Below, one piece after another: positions 9,254 to 18,412 of a stretch of 23,951 nt of DNA; position 1 is the first letter of the stretch; each line of letters opens with the position of its first letter. The position numbers and the translations under genes were made by a program. Origin of the DNA: Chara braunii (lineage: Eukaryota; Streptophyta; Charophyceae; Charales; Characeae); assembly GCA_003427395.1 (NCBI GenBank), contig BFEA01000400.1, positions 609,327 to 633,277 of the forward strand. Reading direction: 5' to 3'. The notes beneath the pieces were generated by a model. The model was not told the DNA's origin, did not search any database, and saw only the letters and a list, made by a program, of their open reading frames with translations.

Positions 9254-10245
9254 CCGCCCTGGTTTTTTGCAAGTGCCAGGAAATAGTTTTTGTTTAAACT
9301 TTAAGTATACCACGCTAGACGCCGCTGCATCTGTGACTTACGTTGACTGGATGGTTGACTATAATAGAGGGTGCCTGGGGGCGCAGGTCTAGGGCGCGCG
9401 TGATTCCTTCTCCTACTGTTGATTGTAAAGCCGGCGCGGATGCCGGTCGCCTTGTTTTATTGTTTATCTATTTAAACTAGGATTTAAGGATATTTTTCTT
9501 TGGATGGTATGTTTAGCCGAGACAAGCGTGTGTGCGTGGAGGACGGCATCGACAACGACGGCGCGACTTCGTGCGGTGAGCGGGTATCGTAGGATGGCGC
9601 GCGGGGCAATTATGGCGCGGTATAAGCAAGCCGGCGTGGGCATCGGGCGCCGCGCAGCCGGTTTGTTGGCCCAAAGCGCCGCGCCGCACTGCCTTGTATG
9701 GTACTGTGCGGGCACTAATCTTAGGCTTTGGCATAGCCCTATAGGTTACGACATTGGGTTGATGATATGGAGGTTCGGGGATCAAGGCCAGCAGACCGTC
9801 GGTTTAGCGGCAGCGAAGCAGCGTGGAGTGAAACCTGAGGGGTTGAGGGCGAACGGGGCTATCCCCCTCGGTTTTGTTAACAGGCGCGGCGGTGGGCCTG
9901 ACCCACGAGGGTTGCGGGGAGCGTGGCCGCTTTCGGGATGGCGCCAAAATACCCCGTTACGGCGTTCCGGGGTTCTCCGCAGCAGCCACATCTGTGCCCA
10001 AGCCTATGGTAAGGAAACACGAGGGAGCCGCACCAGCTGGCAGGTGCGATGCCTGCTACGGCAGGTGGGCGGTACCGGCCAAGGGTCAGCAGGTAACATC
10101 AGGCCCGGGCTTTTCGATAGGGCCAGTTGTTGTGCCTCCCCTCCGGTCCCCTCCTCCTTATGGGGCATCAAGGGGCGACGAGTGTGGGTCTGGTCGGGCG
10201 GCACCGGGCAGCCGCGAATGAATAAGTAGCGGCACCGAGCCGCCA

Positions 10246-10436
10246 CGGGCAGAACAGACCAGCAGCGGGCAGGGGGCAGAACACTACCGGCCGGTAGCTG
10301 CCGGGGCAGACGGTGGCTGAGACCGTCGGGGCCGGTCATTNCGGGCAGAACAGACCAGCAGCGGGCAGGGGGCAGAACACTACCGGCCGGTAGCTGCCGG
10401 GGCAGACGGTGGCTGAGACCGTCGGGGCCGGTCATT
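10246..10436. repeat. 95-bp exact duplication flanking one N (assembly overlap)
   Basis: Bases 10246-10340 are repeated exactly at 10342-10436 with a single N (10341) between. The same arrangement and the same length occur at 13655-13845. This is the signature of two contigs overlapping by 95 bases that were joined with a placeholder N. Confidence 0.9.
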
Positions 10437-10706
10437 ATCCGGCCGGTCTACACAGTGTCTGGCAGCAGGGGTATGGGACGCGGGTGCTAGCGAGACGGGA
10501 AAGTGGAGGAGAACGGAAGCTGAGGGGGAGGATGTACCGGGACAGGGGCGGCGCTAGGTGCAGGCGCTGGCACAGTGGCGACGAGCTGAGCGCGACGGGC
10601 AGCGCGGTGCAGGCGGCAGGCGGGCCAGCGGGGCGTGGAGAAGACAGCGGGGGAGGAGACGAGACCCGGGGACGAGACCGACGGGGCGGTGAAAACGACC
10701 GAATGA

Positions 10707-10730
10707 ACCTGGACGCGGGAGGCGCCAGGT
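10707..10730. repeat. Inverted repeat, member 1 of a covarying pair
   Basis: Arms ACCTGG (10707-10712) and CCAGGT (10725-10730). The related unit at 11163-11187 has ACCTAG and CTAGGT, so both arms changed together; the flanking bases GAACCT, ACGCGG and GGTGCATT are shared. Confidence 0.6.
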
Positions 10731-11162
10731 GCATTGGGAGCCAAGATGGCGGGTTGGAAGATGGCCGGGCGACGAGCCGGGGCGCAGCCAGGAAACGGGA
10801 GCGCACGCTGTACTCCATAGAGTTTTAGGCGTGGGAAAAGGCGTTCTGACGGTTTGTGGATCGTGCGAGTTGCGTGGTGAAGTTAGATTTAGAAATGGGT
10901 TAGCAGATAGTGAGTTAGGAAAGAATGGAGCCGCGCGGAGATATGATGGTGGGACGAGAGACTATGGAAGGGAAGGAACGAGGTTTTACCTGATTCTAGA
11001 TGAAATCAAGTAAAAGGAGATCGTAAGTTGGGGTTTTGGGGACTGGCGGTNTCGATTTTGAAGTTAGATTAGATAGAAAGTTAGTAGAAATATAGGTTAG
11101 TAGAAAAAACGATGCGGGGTGGTGTCGGGAAGAGCAGCAGTGGAGGGAAGAAATTCGGATGA

Positions 11163-11187
11163 ACCTAGACGCGGATTCGAGCTAGGT
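11163..11187. repeat. Inverted repeat, member 2 of a covarying pair
   Basis: Arms ACCTAG (11163-11168) and CTAGGT (11182-11187), related to 10707-10730 with a compensatory change in the stem. Confidence 0.6.
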
Positions 11188-11631
11188 GCATTCAAAGACG
11201 GATGAAAAGGGGGGAAAACGGGAAAAAGCTATATCTCACCCGTCTTTTGACAAAATCGGGCGAAGGAAGTTTCGTTTTGAAGGTTTTAAGGTACTGCGAG
11301 TCTGATGGTGGTGATAGTTGTGAGGATAGGTTAGTAGAAATAGAGTTAGTAGAGATAGGGGGTGCGCTGAGCAATGGCGGTGAGGTAGAAGACGAGTATG
11401 GTTACGAGAGAGGAAGGGCGCCTTGACGGGAATGAGCAAATGAAGGCTCATTTCCAACGATTTGGGCCAAGGCGAATCCACGGCTGATGTTAGTTTTAGC
11501 AATGGGGGGTTGGTCTTGGAGGTATGGACTGTGGGGGCTGCGCGGTGCCTGGCGGGGGTGGATCACAGGTGGGGATTGAATGAATCTTCTGGTATCCTAG
11601 CGGGAGATTCATTCACGTATCCAGTAGGCCG

Positions 11632-11766
11632 GGTGACGAGCGGGGGTGAGCGCGACGGACGTGAGAGGAACAAGAGACGGAGGGAGGGAGAATACTTGAC
11701 GGTGACGAGCGGGGGTGAGCGCGACGGACGTGAGAGGAACAAGAGACGGAGGGAGGGAGAATACTT
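11632..11766. repeat. Two-copy 69-bp tandem duplication
   Basis: The unit starting GGTGACGAGC at 11632 begins again at 11701 and matches exactly to 11766. No N separates the copies, so it may be a genuine tandem duplication, though the nearby assembly artefacts leave some doubt. Confidence 0.85.
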
Positions 11767-13654
11767 ACCTGCAGGACTCGTCGACGGGCTCCGCAATCTT
11801 GGATTGGAAGATCGTGCCTAGGTGCAGGGGTTGGAGGCAGAGCAACGGGGGGGGGGGCGAACCGGACCGCTATTGCAGCCAGGTACATCGAAAAGGGGGG
11901 CAACTTACCTGACGAGCTGGCGGTGCTGGGTGAGCCAGACTGTGAGCTGCAGCGTACGGTGTGCCCAAACCTGGCCGACGGGTGGGGCCAGGTTCGTACG
12001 AGGTAGGAATGTAGGTCCGTAGTGGGAACCGACGACAGCAAGGTTGGGGACTCGCCGGTTGGCTGGGGCGTTGCTCGATCCTATCAGCGGGATACTGTGA
12101 GGGCGGCCGGGAAGGTGATGACTTACCTGGCGACTATCCGGACGATCAAGAGAAGGAGGAGTGGGCATCGAAATTGGGAACTTACCGGTCGACTGCTGCA
12201 CGGAAGTGACGGGCGGGCAGCGGGGAGGGAAGCTGCAGGGCTGGATAATTACCTGTTGACGGCTGCGTTGCTCGTACCGCTGGTCGGGTGTGCAGCAAAC
12301 GAGCCATGAGGGGTGCAGACCTGCCCTTTCAGCCGGTACTACGAGGCGAGGCGGCGGGGCTGAGGGGGATGACTGCTGTTTGGCTCCGGCGCGAAGGAGG
12401 GTTGTGTTCTAGACTCGCGCCTTTTGTTTTGAGTTACGGTCGGGGCACTACGAACTGGGGGACACTGTGGGGTGACTGTGATTGACAGGCTTGCTTGGAG
12501 CAGCAAGGACGAGGCAGCGAGGTTGAGAACCTGCCTATTTGGTTGTAACATTGAGGGAGGGGGGAGGCCGGCCCGACTGTAGTCAATGCAGAGCACACCA
12601 AGATGTGGGATGAGGTGCTAAACGAAGGGGGCAGAGTGCCACAACTGGGGCAGGAATTGTTGTTGCTATTGCAGGCTGTTACTGCCAGAGGACCTGTCGT
12701 TGACCGGGATGCCGCCCAATCCGCCGTGCTGAGTAACTGCAAAGCCAGCCGCAAGGTGCAGACCAGGCGGGTTGGCCNGTGCACGAAGTNAGCCCATCNA
12801 AAGGGGGGGAGGNTGCTGCAACGGCCCGGGGGTGGTAGGGCTGNGGGAGAGACTACTACCAGCACGGTGTGTCTGAGGANCCACTTCACAATGTGTATTN
12901 TGGCGACGGTAACTGGTATCGCCCTGCCGAAGCAGCANTGTGCNGTNGATCGTGTTGTGCCCTNCNGCAGGGGTAGCCNCAGGGTGTACGGCCTTGGGTA
13001 CCGNCCCTCCTTGTGCTCTGCGTTTCCCTTGGGTGATTAACGGGATGCTGAGCTNNCGTTCGGANAAGATAGGAGGGGCTCGTGAGGCTGCGAGGGAGNT
13101 TGGNCNGCTGCTGCNTACCGCTGCTGGTTGTCATTGATGGCTACAGGCTGCTTCNGGCTACCGTGTGGCTGCAATTGGGCTGCTGAAGGAAACTACNACT
13201 ACGAGTTGGGGGATTGTCTGGGGAGTGCGACTTGAGGAAGTGATCTAGCCAGCGAAGGGGGCCGTTGTTGCGAGAGGGAGGATCATCAGGGAGTCTATAG
13301 TTGGCGGTTGACTTCAATTTTGACTTCGGGCTGGCTAGCGGCTGCAGTCTCTGGCCATCATTGCGGGGCCCTCAAGCGCATCAAGATAGNAAGGCCCTCT
13401 CCCGCGAGTCTGAGTNCACCTCCCGTGGATCTGAGAGTCNCAAATCCTCTCTTTNTGCCCTTCTCCCTCTAAGTGTAGTCCATTGGTTCTGAGAGGAAGG
13501 CGGCCGNCGGGATTGCAACCCGTAATCCGCGCNAAGGCCTCTGTGGGAGGTTCGCCCCACCGATTGCGGGAGCTCTGCCAGAGCCTAGGCGAGGCTCNGG
13601 AGGCAGAGAACTGAAAGGTAACCTTTTGCTTTCCCTCTATACCCCNGATAACCC

Positions 13655-13845
13655 TATTTGTACGTCCTGTTATGTTGACTGAGTATACAGTGTGCACCCC
13701 TATTTTGACTTTGGTTTGACTGACAGGACACAAGTCAGACTAAATAAAGNTATTTGTACGTCCTGTTATGTTGACTGAGTATACAGTGTGCACCCCTATT
13801 TTGACTTTGGTTTGACTGACAGGACACAAGTCAGACTAAATAAAG
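13655..13845. repeat. 95-bp exact duplication flanking one N (assembly overlap)
   Basis: Bases 13655-13749 recur exactly at 13751-13845 around N 13750. The length is identical to the duplication at 10246-10436, which argues for a fixed assembler overlap. Confidence 0.9.
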
Positions 13846-13974
13846 AAACGCATGGGAAATCTCAGTTTCAACATCTTTTGATTGTCTGAAAACAGATTGT
13901 GAACGAAGGGGAATGGCATTTGGGGGAAGGGTGGGTGAAAGGTGGTTTTGCTTGAGGTTGGCAGGGTCCTATGG

Positions 13975-14799
13975 GGTCAGACCAGTTCCATAAGATTAGA
14001 CACTCTGACCGCTCTGTTTATTTTTGAATTGCATGGAGAGTCAGATCAGTTCCATAAGATTGGACGGTCTGATTGCTCTTAGTTGTGAGGGTTTGACTGT
14101 GGCTGACTTTTCAGGGGCCAAACTTGTACCATAAGATTGGAGGGTTTGGTTGTCATGTTTGACTGGGGTTTGTTCTATCTCTTTTGTTTTTGATCGAGAA
14201 GGCCTGAGCAAGTCCATAAGATTGGACGACTCAACCCCTTCCTGTTTCATTCTGAGGGAGTAATTCTCGCTGAGGGCAGGGCATGTCCATAAGATTGGAC
14301 GACCTTGGACTCATGCCGCACACAGAGGGATCAGAGATAAACGAACCTGGCAGAGGACTAGATATGTTCCATAAGATTGGACGGTCTGGCCCAATGCCTC
14401 GCACATGCTGGAACCAAAAAGGTTAAATTTTGGCTATATTTTATACTATCCTATTTCTGAACAGGCTAACCAGGCATGGGTTCCATAAGATTGGATGGCC
14501 TGGCTATAGCTTATCGAGAAATGAAGAGAGTATAACTAAGAGTATAACTGAAAGTAACCCTGGGCAGGCCGGGCCTTGTTCTAAGGTGAACGGCTCAGTC
14601 CTATGCCCAGCAGTCGAACACTCAGCGCAGAGAGGTATATATAATTTGAATATTAAGAAGTTCGGGGCAACTGAGCCTTGTTCTAAGATGAACGGCTTAG
14701 TCATATGCCCAAAAGGAAGAGAGACGTAGTTGTGCAACCTGTTCGTATATACTCGATGGTTGAGTCAGGCAGGTTCCATAAGATTGTACGGCTTGACTT
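13975..14799 (+). repeat. Array of ten hairpins with shared loop and covarying stems
   Basis: Ten units, spaced about 65-115 bases, each carry an apical loop ATAAGATT (TAAGGT or TAAGAT in units 8 and 9). Most are closed by a short inner stem: GTCC/GGAC or GTTCC/GGAC in many, GTTC/GAAC in units 8 and 9. Outer arms differ but pair: 13975-13981/14004-14010, 14041-14047/14066-14072, 14118-14123/14144-14149, 14205-14208/14230-14233 (weak), 14277-14281/14303-14307, 14358-14363/14384-14389, 14470-14475/14498-14503, 14571-14575/14592-14596, 14670-14677/14694-14701, 14764-14770/14791-14797. Several units end in ATGCC; units 8 and 9 add a distal GGGCA/TGCCC stem. The pattern argues for selection on RNA (or cruciform) structure. 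I know of no named family with this loop; the function is unknown. Loop bases read as plus strand fit the element's transcription direction. Confidence 0.75.
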
Positions 14800-14805
14800 T
14801 ATGCC

Positions 14806-15189
14806 TTATGTAAGCTGGGTATAAGGGAATAAAGCACCGAGAGATTCCGAACTATTATTTGTGAAGTTTAACTTGAGGTTGCGAGAGTACTTACCTTTGT
14901 GGTTTGGCATTACATGTGGCTCAGTGAGGCTACTACTTCGTCCGAGTTTCAGTTTGACAAGTAGTTGCTTTAGAGGTTCGCCACGTGCTAGAGCAATAGG
15001 AGTTAGTCTCAATTTCTGCAGTTTCTCAGCTAAGTTTTTTTTGCTTAGATCGATTTCTAGCATTTTCGGAGATCTTTTGTTATATTTGGCTTTGTATAAA
15101 TTTTGGTAAGCTACTTTCTCTACGGGAAGCGCTCCCGAAATTTTTGCAAATTCAAGGAGTTGGTCAAATTTTGACTTGTCAAAGTCCAA
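14806..15189 (-). other. Open frame, Lys/Leu-rich, with a consensus splice donor; uncertain exon
   Basis: On the minus strand an open frame without a clear ATG (it opens on TTG at 15189) encodes a Lys/Leu-rich segment including LLEFAKISGALPVEK and LARGEPLKQLLVKLKLG. At 14889-14896 the minus strand reads AGGTAAGT, a consensus 5' splice site, so the true exon may stop there. The upstream part of this frame lies in the 122-bp triplicated repeat, whose other copies have stop-broken versions of the same peptide. It could be a decayed exon captured in the LTR, or chance. No family is recognised. Confidence 0.25.
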
Positions 15190-15421
15190 CTTGTCTAAAG
15201 TTTATAGATGACTCAGTAAAAATATAAAAAGTCTCATTTTCAAAAGGGAGTGCTGCCCAAATTTTTGCTTATTCAGGGAGTTAGACAAAATTAAAATTTG
15301 GAAAGTCAAAGACTATTTTTAGTTTCATATTCGGGCTGATATGAATTCTGAAAAGACACTTTTCCTACGGGAAGCGCTGTCAAAATTTTCTTAGTTTAAA
15401 GGAGATAGATTATATTTTGAC
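15115..15421. repeat. Three degenerate copies of a 122-bp unit
   Basis: Copies lie at about 15115-15175, 15232-15301 and 15358-15421. The shared core is GGGAAGCGCT (15124, 15246 with changes, 15369), then an A/T-rich AAATTTTTG, then GGAGTTGGTC or similar. Offsets are 122 and 123 bases. Identity is moderate, so the duplication is old. Confidence 0.65.
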
Positions 15422-17157
15422 AGGTGGCGATTTTGGCGATCCACTCTGTATAGGGGAGATTATGTCAGGAACTACCTTTGCTTTGGGCGCTGCTTAAAGG
15501 TAGACTCAGGTCTATTGAGCTTGGATGATTTGAGTGAGAATGTGTTATGAAGTTCTATTCTCCATGGACTGATAGGCTAGTCTGGGGATTGGCATGTCTT
15601 GTGTTACAGGTCCTCTTGATCGATTGATTCAGGACTTGGACTAGGTTGAGCTTGATCCTACAAGGATCACCTTCTGTTATCACTGATAACACGTCGGTTG
15701 CCGATTCGTCGGTTTACGATTCAACTCCAATTCACTCCTTCCGCTTAACCTAAAGGCTTTAGCCTTGAGATTTGAATTGTTTTATTGTGTTTTCACCCGG
15801 ACTTTATTGAATGGTCATCCAACAAAAGTACTGAGTATTTATTTAAGAGTTCCACGAGTGAGGCTTGTATGGCCAAAGCGAGGGGTATTAGTGCAAGGAA
15901 TGGTTGAAGTTGACCACGTGTAGTGCATGAACTTCTGGTTGAATCTTTGATGTGATTGCAGGTATGGTTGTGGTTCAGACTCTGGATATGATTGTCTGCG
16001 ATTTCATACATATATGGCTGATAGGAGCCTCACTATGACTGTGAGAAGTGATCGTCCTATATAATCAACCCTAACGTATTCATACGTGCCCTGAGTATTT
16101 GAGAGGATACTGTGAGTGTGAATAAGGGTTAACTGGATTATGTCTCGAGAGGGGAGGGAGGTTCTCTTTTTAACCTTACTTTTTAAAGTTTGTATGGTTG
16201 GACGTTGTAGTCTGTGGTAGCCGTCAAAGTCAAACCCCTTGACTTTCGCCTAGGTCTGGGGTATGACTCATCCCCAAGGCCGCAAGAGACGACTGTCCTC
16301 ACAGGCACGGACCTGTGTACCACCCACTCTGCACAGAGGGCAGAAGAGGGTGTGTGGTCTCCAACCGGGCGTGGCGGTTATCCTGCGTCGAGAGATTAAC
16401 TCTCAAGGCGCGTGTCAGCCGACACTTGAGTGTCGAATGCGACCCTCGAGATTATCGAGAGCCGCACGATTATGGGCACTACATAGTACGCCATCATTGC
16501 GACTGCTTGCATACGCTTGCATTGCGAGTCGATATGAGTTAGCCCTGCGTCCGCGCGGTTTTATACTGAGTCTCGCGCGCGATGCCTATCCGTTCCGCGT
16601 CGGGAAGTTATGGGTCGGCTACCGAGGGCCTAGCAGCGTTGTCACATTGTTTTGTGTTGTGTCGTTTCATATGCGTATGTGTGTGTGTTTTATTTTTGTG
16701 TTCGTAAAGTGGTGTGTGCGTGGTGTGTGGGATGCATCTTAGTCGACCGACGACGAGCCGTGCTTGGGACTTCAGCCCCCCAAGATGTCGGTTCGCGTGC
16801 GGGTCTGATAGGCGTATTACCGCGCGTACCCCCTATGCTACAGCGAACGAGAAACGCCCTCGGCTGGTCCACCTCTGCGATTGCAACCGAATAGCTTTCG
16901 TACTGATGACTGGTAGTTCGGCGGGGATACGCCCACCGAAGGGAGGTGACAGCTCCCGTAAGGTGGAGGTAAGTTGTGCCTCGCGTAGGCCCTATCCTAT
17001 CGTAGGGGCTCGCGAGAGGTATGGCTGGCGCACTCGGCCGGGGCAGCCTAAGGAAGCTCCATTTGTGTGTTCGCGGCAAGGTTGGTCCAACTTCTGCTTG
17101 ACGCGGCCGAGAGGGTACCGCGCTGCCGCGTGCGGTGCCGGACCGATGCACCCGACA
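15422..17157. other. LTR 3' part, no gene seen
   Basis: No convincing coding region. The first part is AT-rich and includes a hairpin TGTTATC (15675-15681), loop ACT, GATAACA (15685-15691). From about 16250 it becomes GC-rich and contains several short inverted repeats. The LTR end CCGACA is at 17152-17157. A long minus-strand open frame here (16690-17622) crosses the LTR edge and the primer-binding site and is not believed. Confidence 0.55.
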
Positions 17158-17159
17158 GA

Positions 17160-17177
17160 TGGCGCCGTTGCCGGGGA
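17160..17177 (+). promoter_or_regulatory. Primer-binding site complementary to tRNA-Asp
   Basis: TGGCGCCGTTGCCGGGGA is complementary to the 3' end of plant cytosolic tRNA-Asp including its CCA tail (first 17 bases by my reading of that tRNA). It begins two bases after the LTR's CCGACA end, the normal position for priming minus-strand synthesis. It sets the element's orientation as plus. The same primer is used by Athila-type plant elements. Confidence 0.85.
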
Positions 17178-18412
17178 TAACGGCTTCCCACCTTTGTCCC
17201 TGGTGGAACGACATCCAGGTATAGGAATGTGAGAAATAGGCACAGTAGGAAGTTTCTTTGGATTTTAAGGTTAATCGATTGAAGGCATTGGATAGGAGGC
17301 GAGTGAGGATAATTGTGTGAGCGGGTCCTGGTTCAGTGCAGTAAGGGTGGTGCGAAAGGGATAAGCTTTGACTATATGCCCACGTACGTTGACTATGCGT
17401 GCACGTACCTTGGCTATGCACTTGCGTACTCTGACCAGTATGACGGTAGGTAGAGTGGACACCTCTTCTAACCCCGATAGTTGATGGGTTTGGGCGATGA
17501 TTGGTATGTTTGATACAACTAGGGTAGGATGAGGCGGTATCAATAAAGTTAAGTGTGGTGGTTGTGGGAATTAGCCATGTAAGGTGCCCATTATGGCTAA
17601 GGGAAACTACCCGAGTGGTCAAAGGTGCGATACAACACTTGGCTTTATGGCGAGGTATAGGTTAAGTAAAGGAAAGCCTACTATGTTAGAAGTCGTCAAG
17701 GGACTTCGAGGAGAGTTAGGCTAAGGATATTGAGAGTCTGTACGAGTATGAATTGGGATCCGGGAATTTGAGTTATTAGCAGTTGCTCGAGTTGTATAGC
17801 CATAGAAGTCTAAGGCTTGCTCCGCGTGGTATATTTGAAATTAGGCGTATAAGGTAGTAAGGAGATGCAGTGAGAACCGTGGTAAGGCCCCAATAGAGAG
17901 GACTATGGGAAGTAGTAGACTTGCATAGCGCCTGTTAAAGGAGGGTATCTGACCCTAGAGGCAGTCGGAGTAACAGTGAGGGAGCTAACACTTAGACTAT
18001 TCTACTTACCCTTAATGGGCCAGCGAATCGTAATTGATGTTAGACCCTTGCATGAACCGTTCCAGGCTTTGACCATCCACTTAGGAAGCTAAAGAGTTGG
18101 GACCGTTTGTTTTGAGGATATTGCTTTGAGTTGTGTATTGGACTCATTTATGGATGTCAGACCTTGTAGGCCTAGTTTATGTCTAATTATGTGAAGCTGT
18201 ATGTAGATAGTATTTTCAAGAGTATTTCGTGTCGGTTATTTTATTGGGGTCATATTTGGGATATTATCAATCTGTAGGAATCATATGAATGCCTCTTGTC
18301 CAGCATTTGGCCCATGGTTGGTCATTAAGCCTGTACGTTTGGGTCACTCTTCCAAGAAGGGTAGGGGTTATCAGTTTAATAACGGAAGGCGCGTGCTGGA
18401 TGTTTGTCTGTG
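17178..18412. other. Leader between primer-binding site and first internal ORF
   Basis: No gene seen in about 1.2 kb. It holds the 21-bp triplicate at 17368-17430. A long 5' leader is common in non-autonomous elements and can contain packaging signals, but none can be assigned here. Confidence 0.5.
17368..17430. repeat. Three tandem copies of a 21-bp unit
   Basis: Units at 17368-17388, 17389-17409 and 17410-17430 follow TTGACTATGC...CACGTAC with a few differences. The spacing is exactly 21 bases. Confidence 0.75.

Larger units (their letters stand above)
10044..13654. other. GC-rich LTR interior, no gene seen, scattered Ns
   Basis: No convincing coding region on either strand. It contains an assembly duplication around N 10341, an N at 11051, a 69-bp tandem duplication (11632-11766), a pair of covarying inverted repeats (10707 and 11163), five splice-donor-like sites on the minus strand (11763-12254), an 11-base G run (11847-11857), and many single Ns between 12778 and 13646. 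Open frames here are explained by high GC content. Confidence 0.6.
9225..17157 (+). repeat. Putative 5' LTR, about 7.9 kb
   Basis: The left edge is set by where similarity to the copy at 23134 starts; bases before it do not match. It begins TGTCGG and ends CCGACA (17152-17157), a perfect 6-bp terminal inverted repeat with TG/CA ends, two bases before a tRNA-Asp primer-binding site. Only the first 818 bases can be compared with the 3' copy inside the window. Within it lie Ns, two assembly duplications, a hairpin array and regions of very different base composition (GC-rich to about 13.6 kb, AT-rich to about 16.2 kb, then GC-rich again). A nested insertion or misjoin inside the LTR is therefore possible and would shorten the true length. 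Confidence 0.6.

Noticed and set aside
9937-9943. TGGCGCC inside the LTR as an alternative primer-binding site
   Set aside because: Only the first seven bases match; the following bases diverge, and the same string lies inside both LTR copies.
9504-10229. 241-residue plus frame and two minus frames in the LTR, the minus pair also open in the 3' LTR copy
   Set aside because: Openness in both copies follows from their common origin and high GC; differences between copies include many residue changes, with no sign of purifying selection.
12911-12921. TGGTATCGCCC as an initiator-Met primer-binding site
   Set aside because: It matches the usual TGGTATCAGAGC only in the first seven bases and has no CA end in front.
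12434-13040. Open frames spanning the N-rich interval
   Set aside because: They contain many unknown residues and no recognisable domain.
13975-14810. CRISPR array or tRNA cluster
   Set aside because: Repeats are imperfect and structured rather than identical with unique spacers, there is no acceptor stem or T-loop, and the context is a eukaryotic LTR.
16690-17622. 310-residue open frame on the minus strand
   Set aside because: It crosses the LTR edge and the primer-binding site in antisense, has a low-complexity Ser/Thr/His/Arg composition and no domain; chance in GC-rich DNA.
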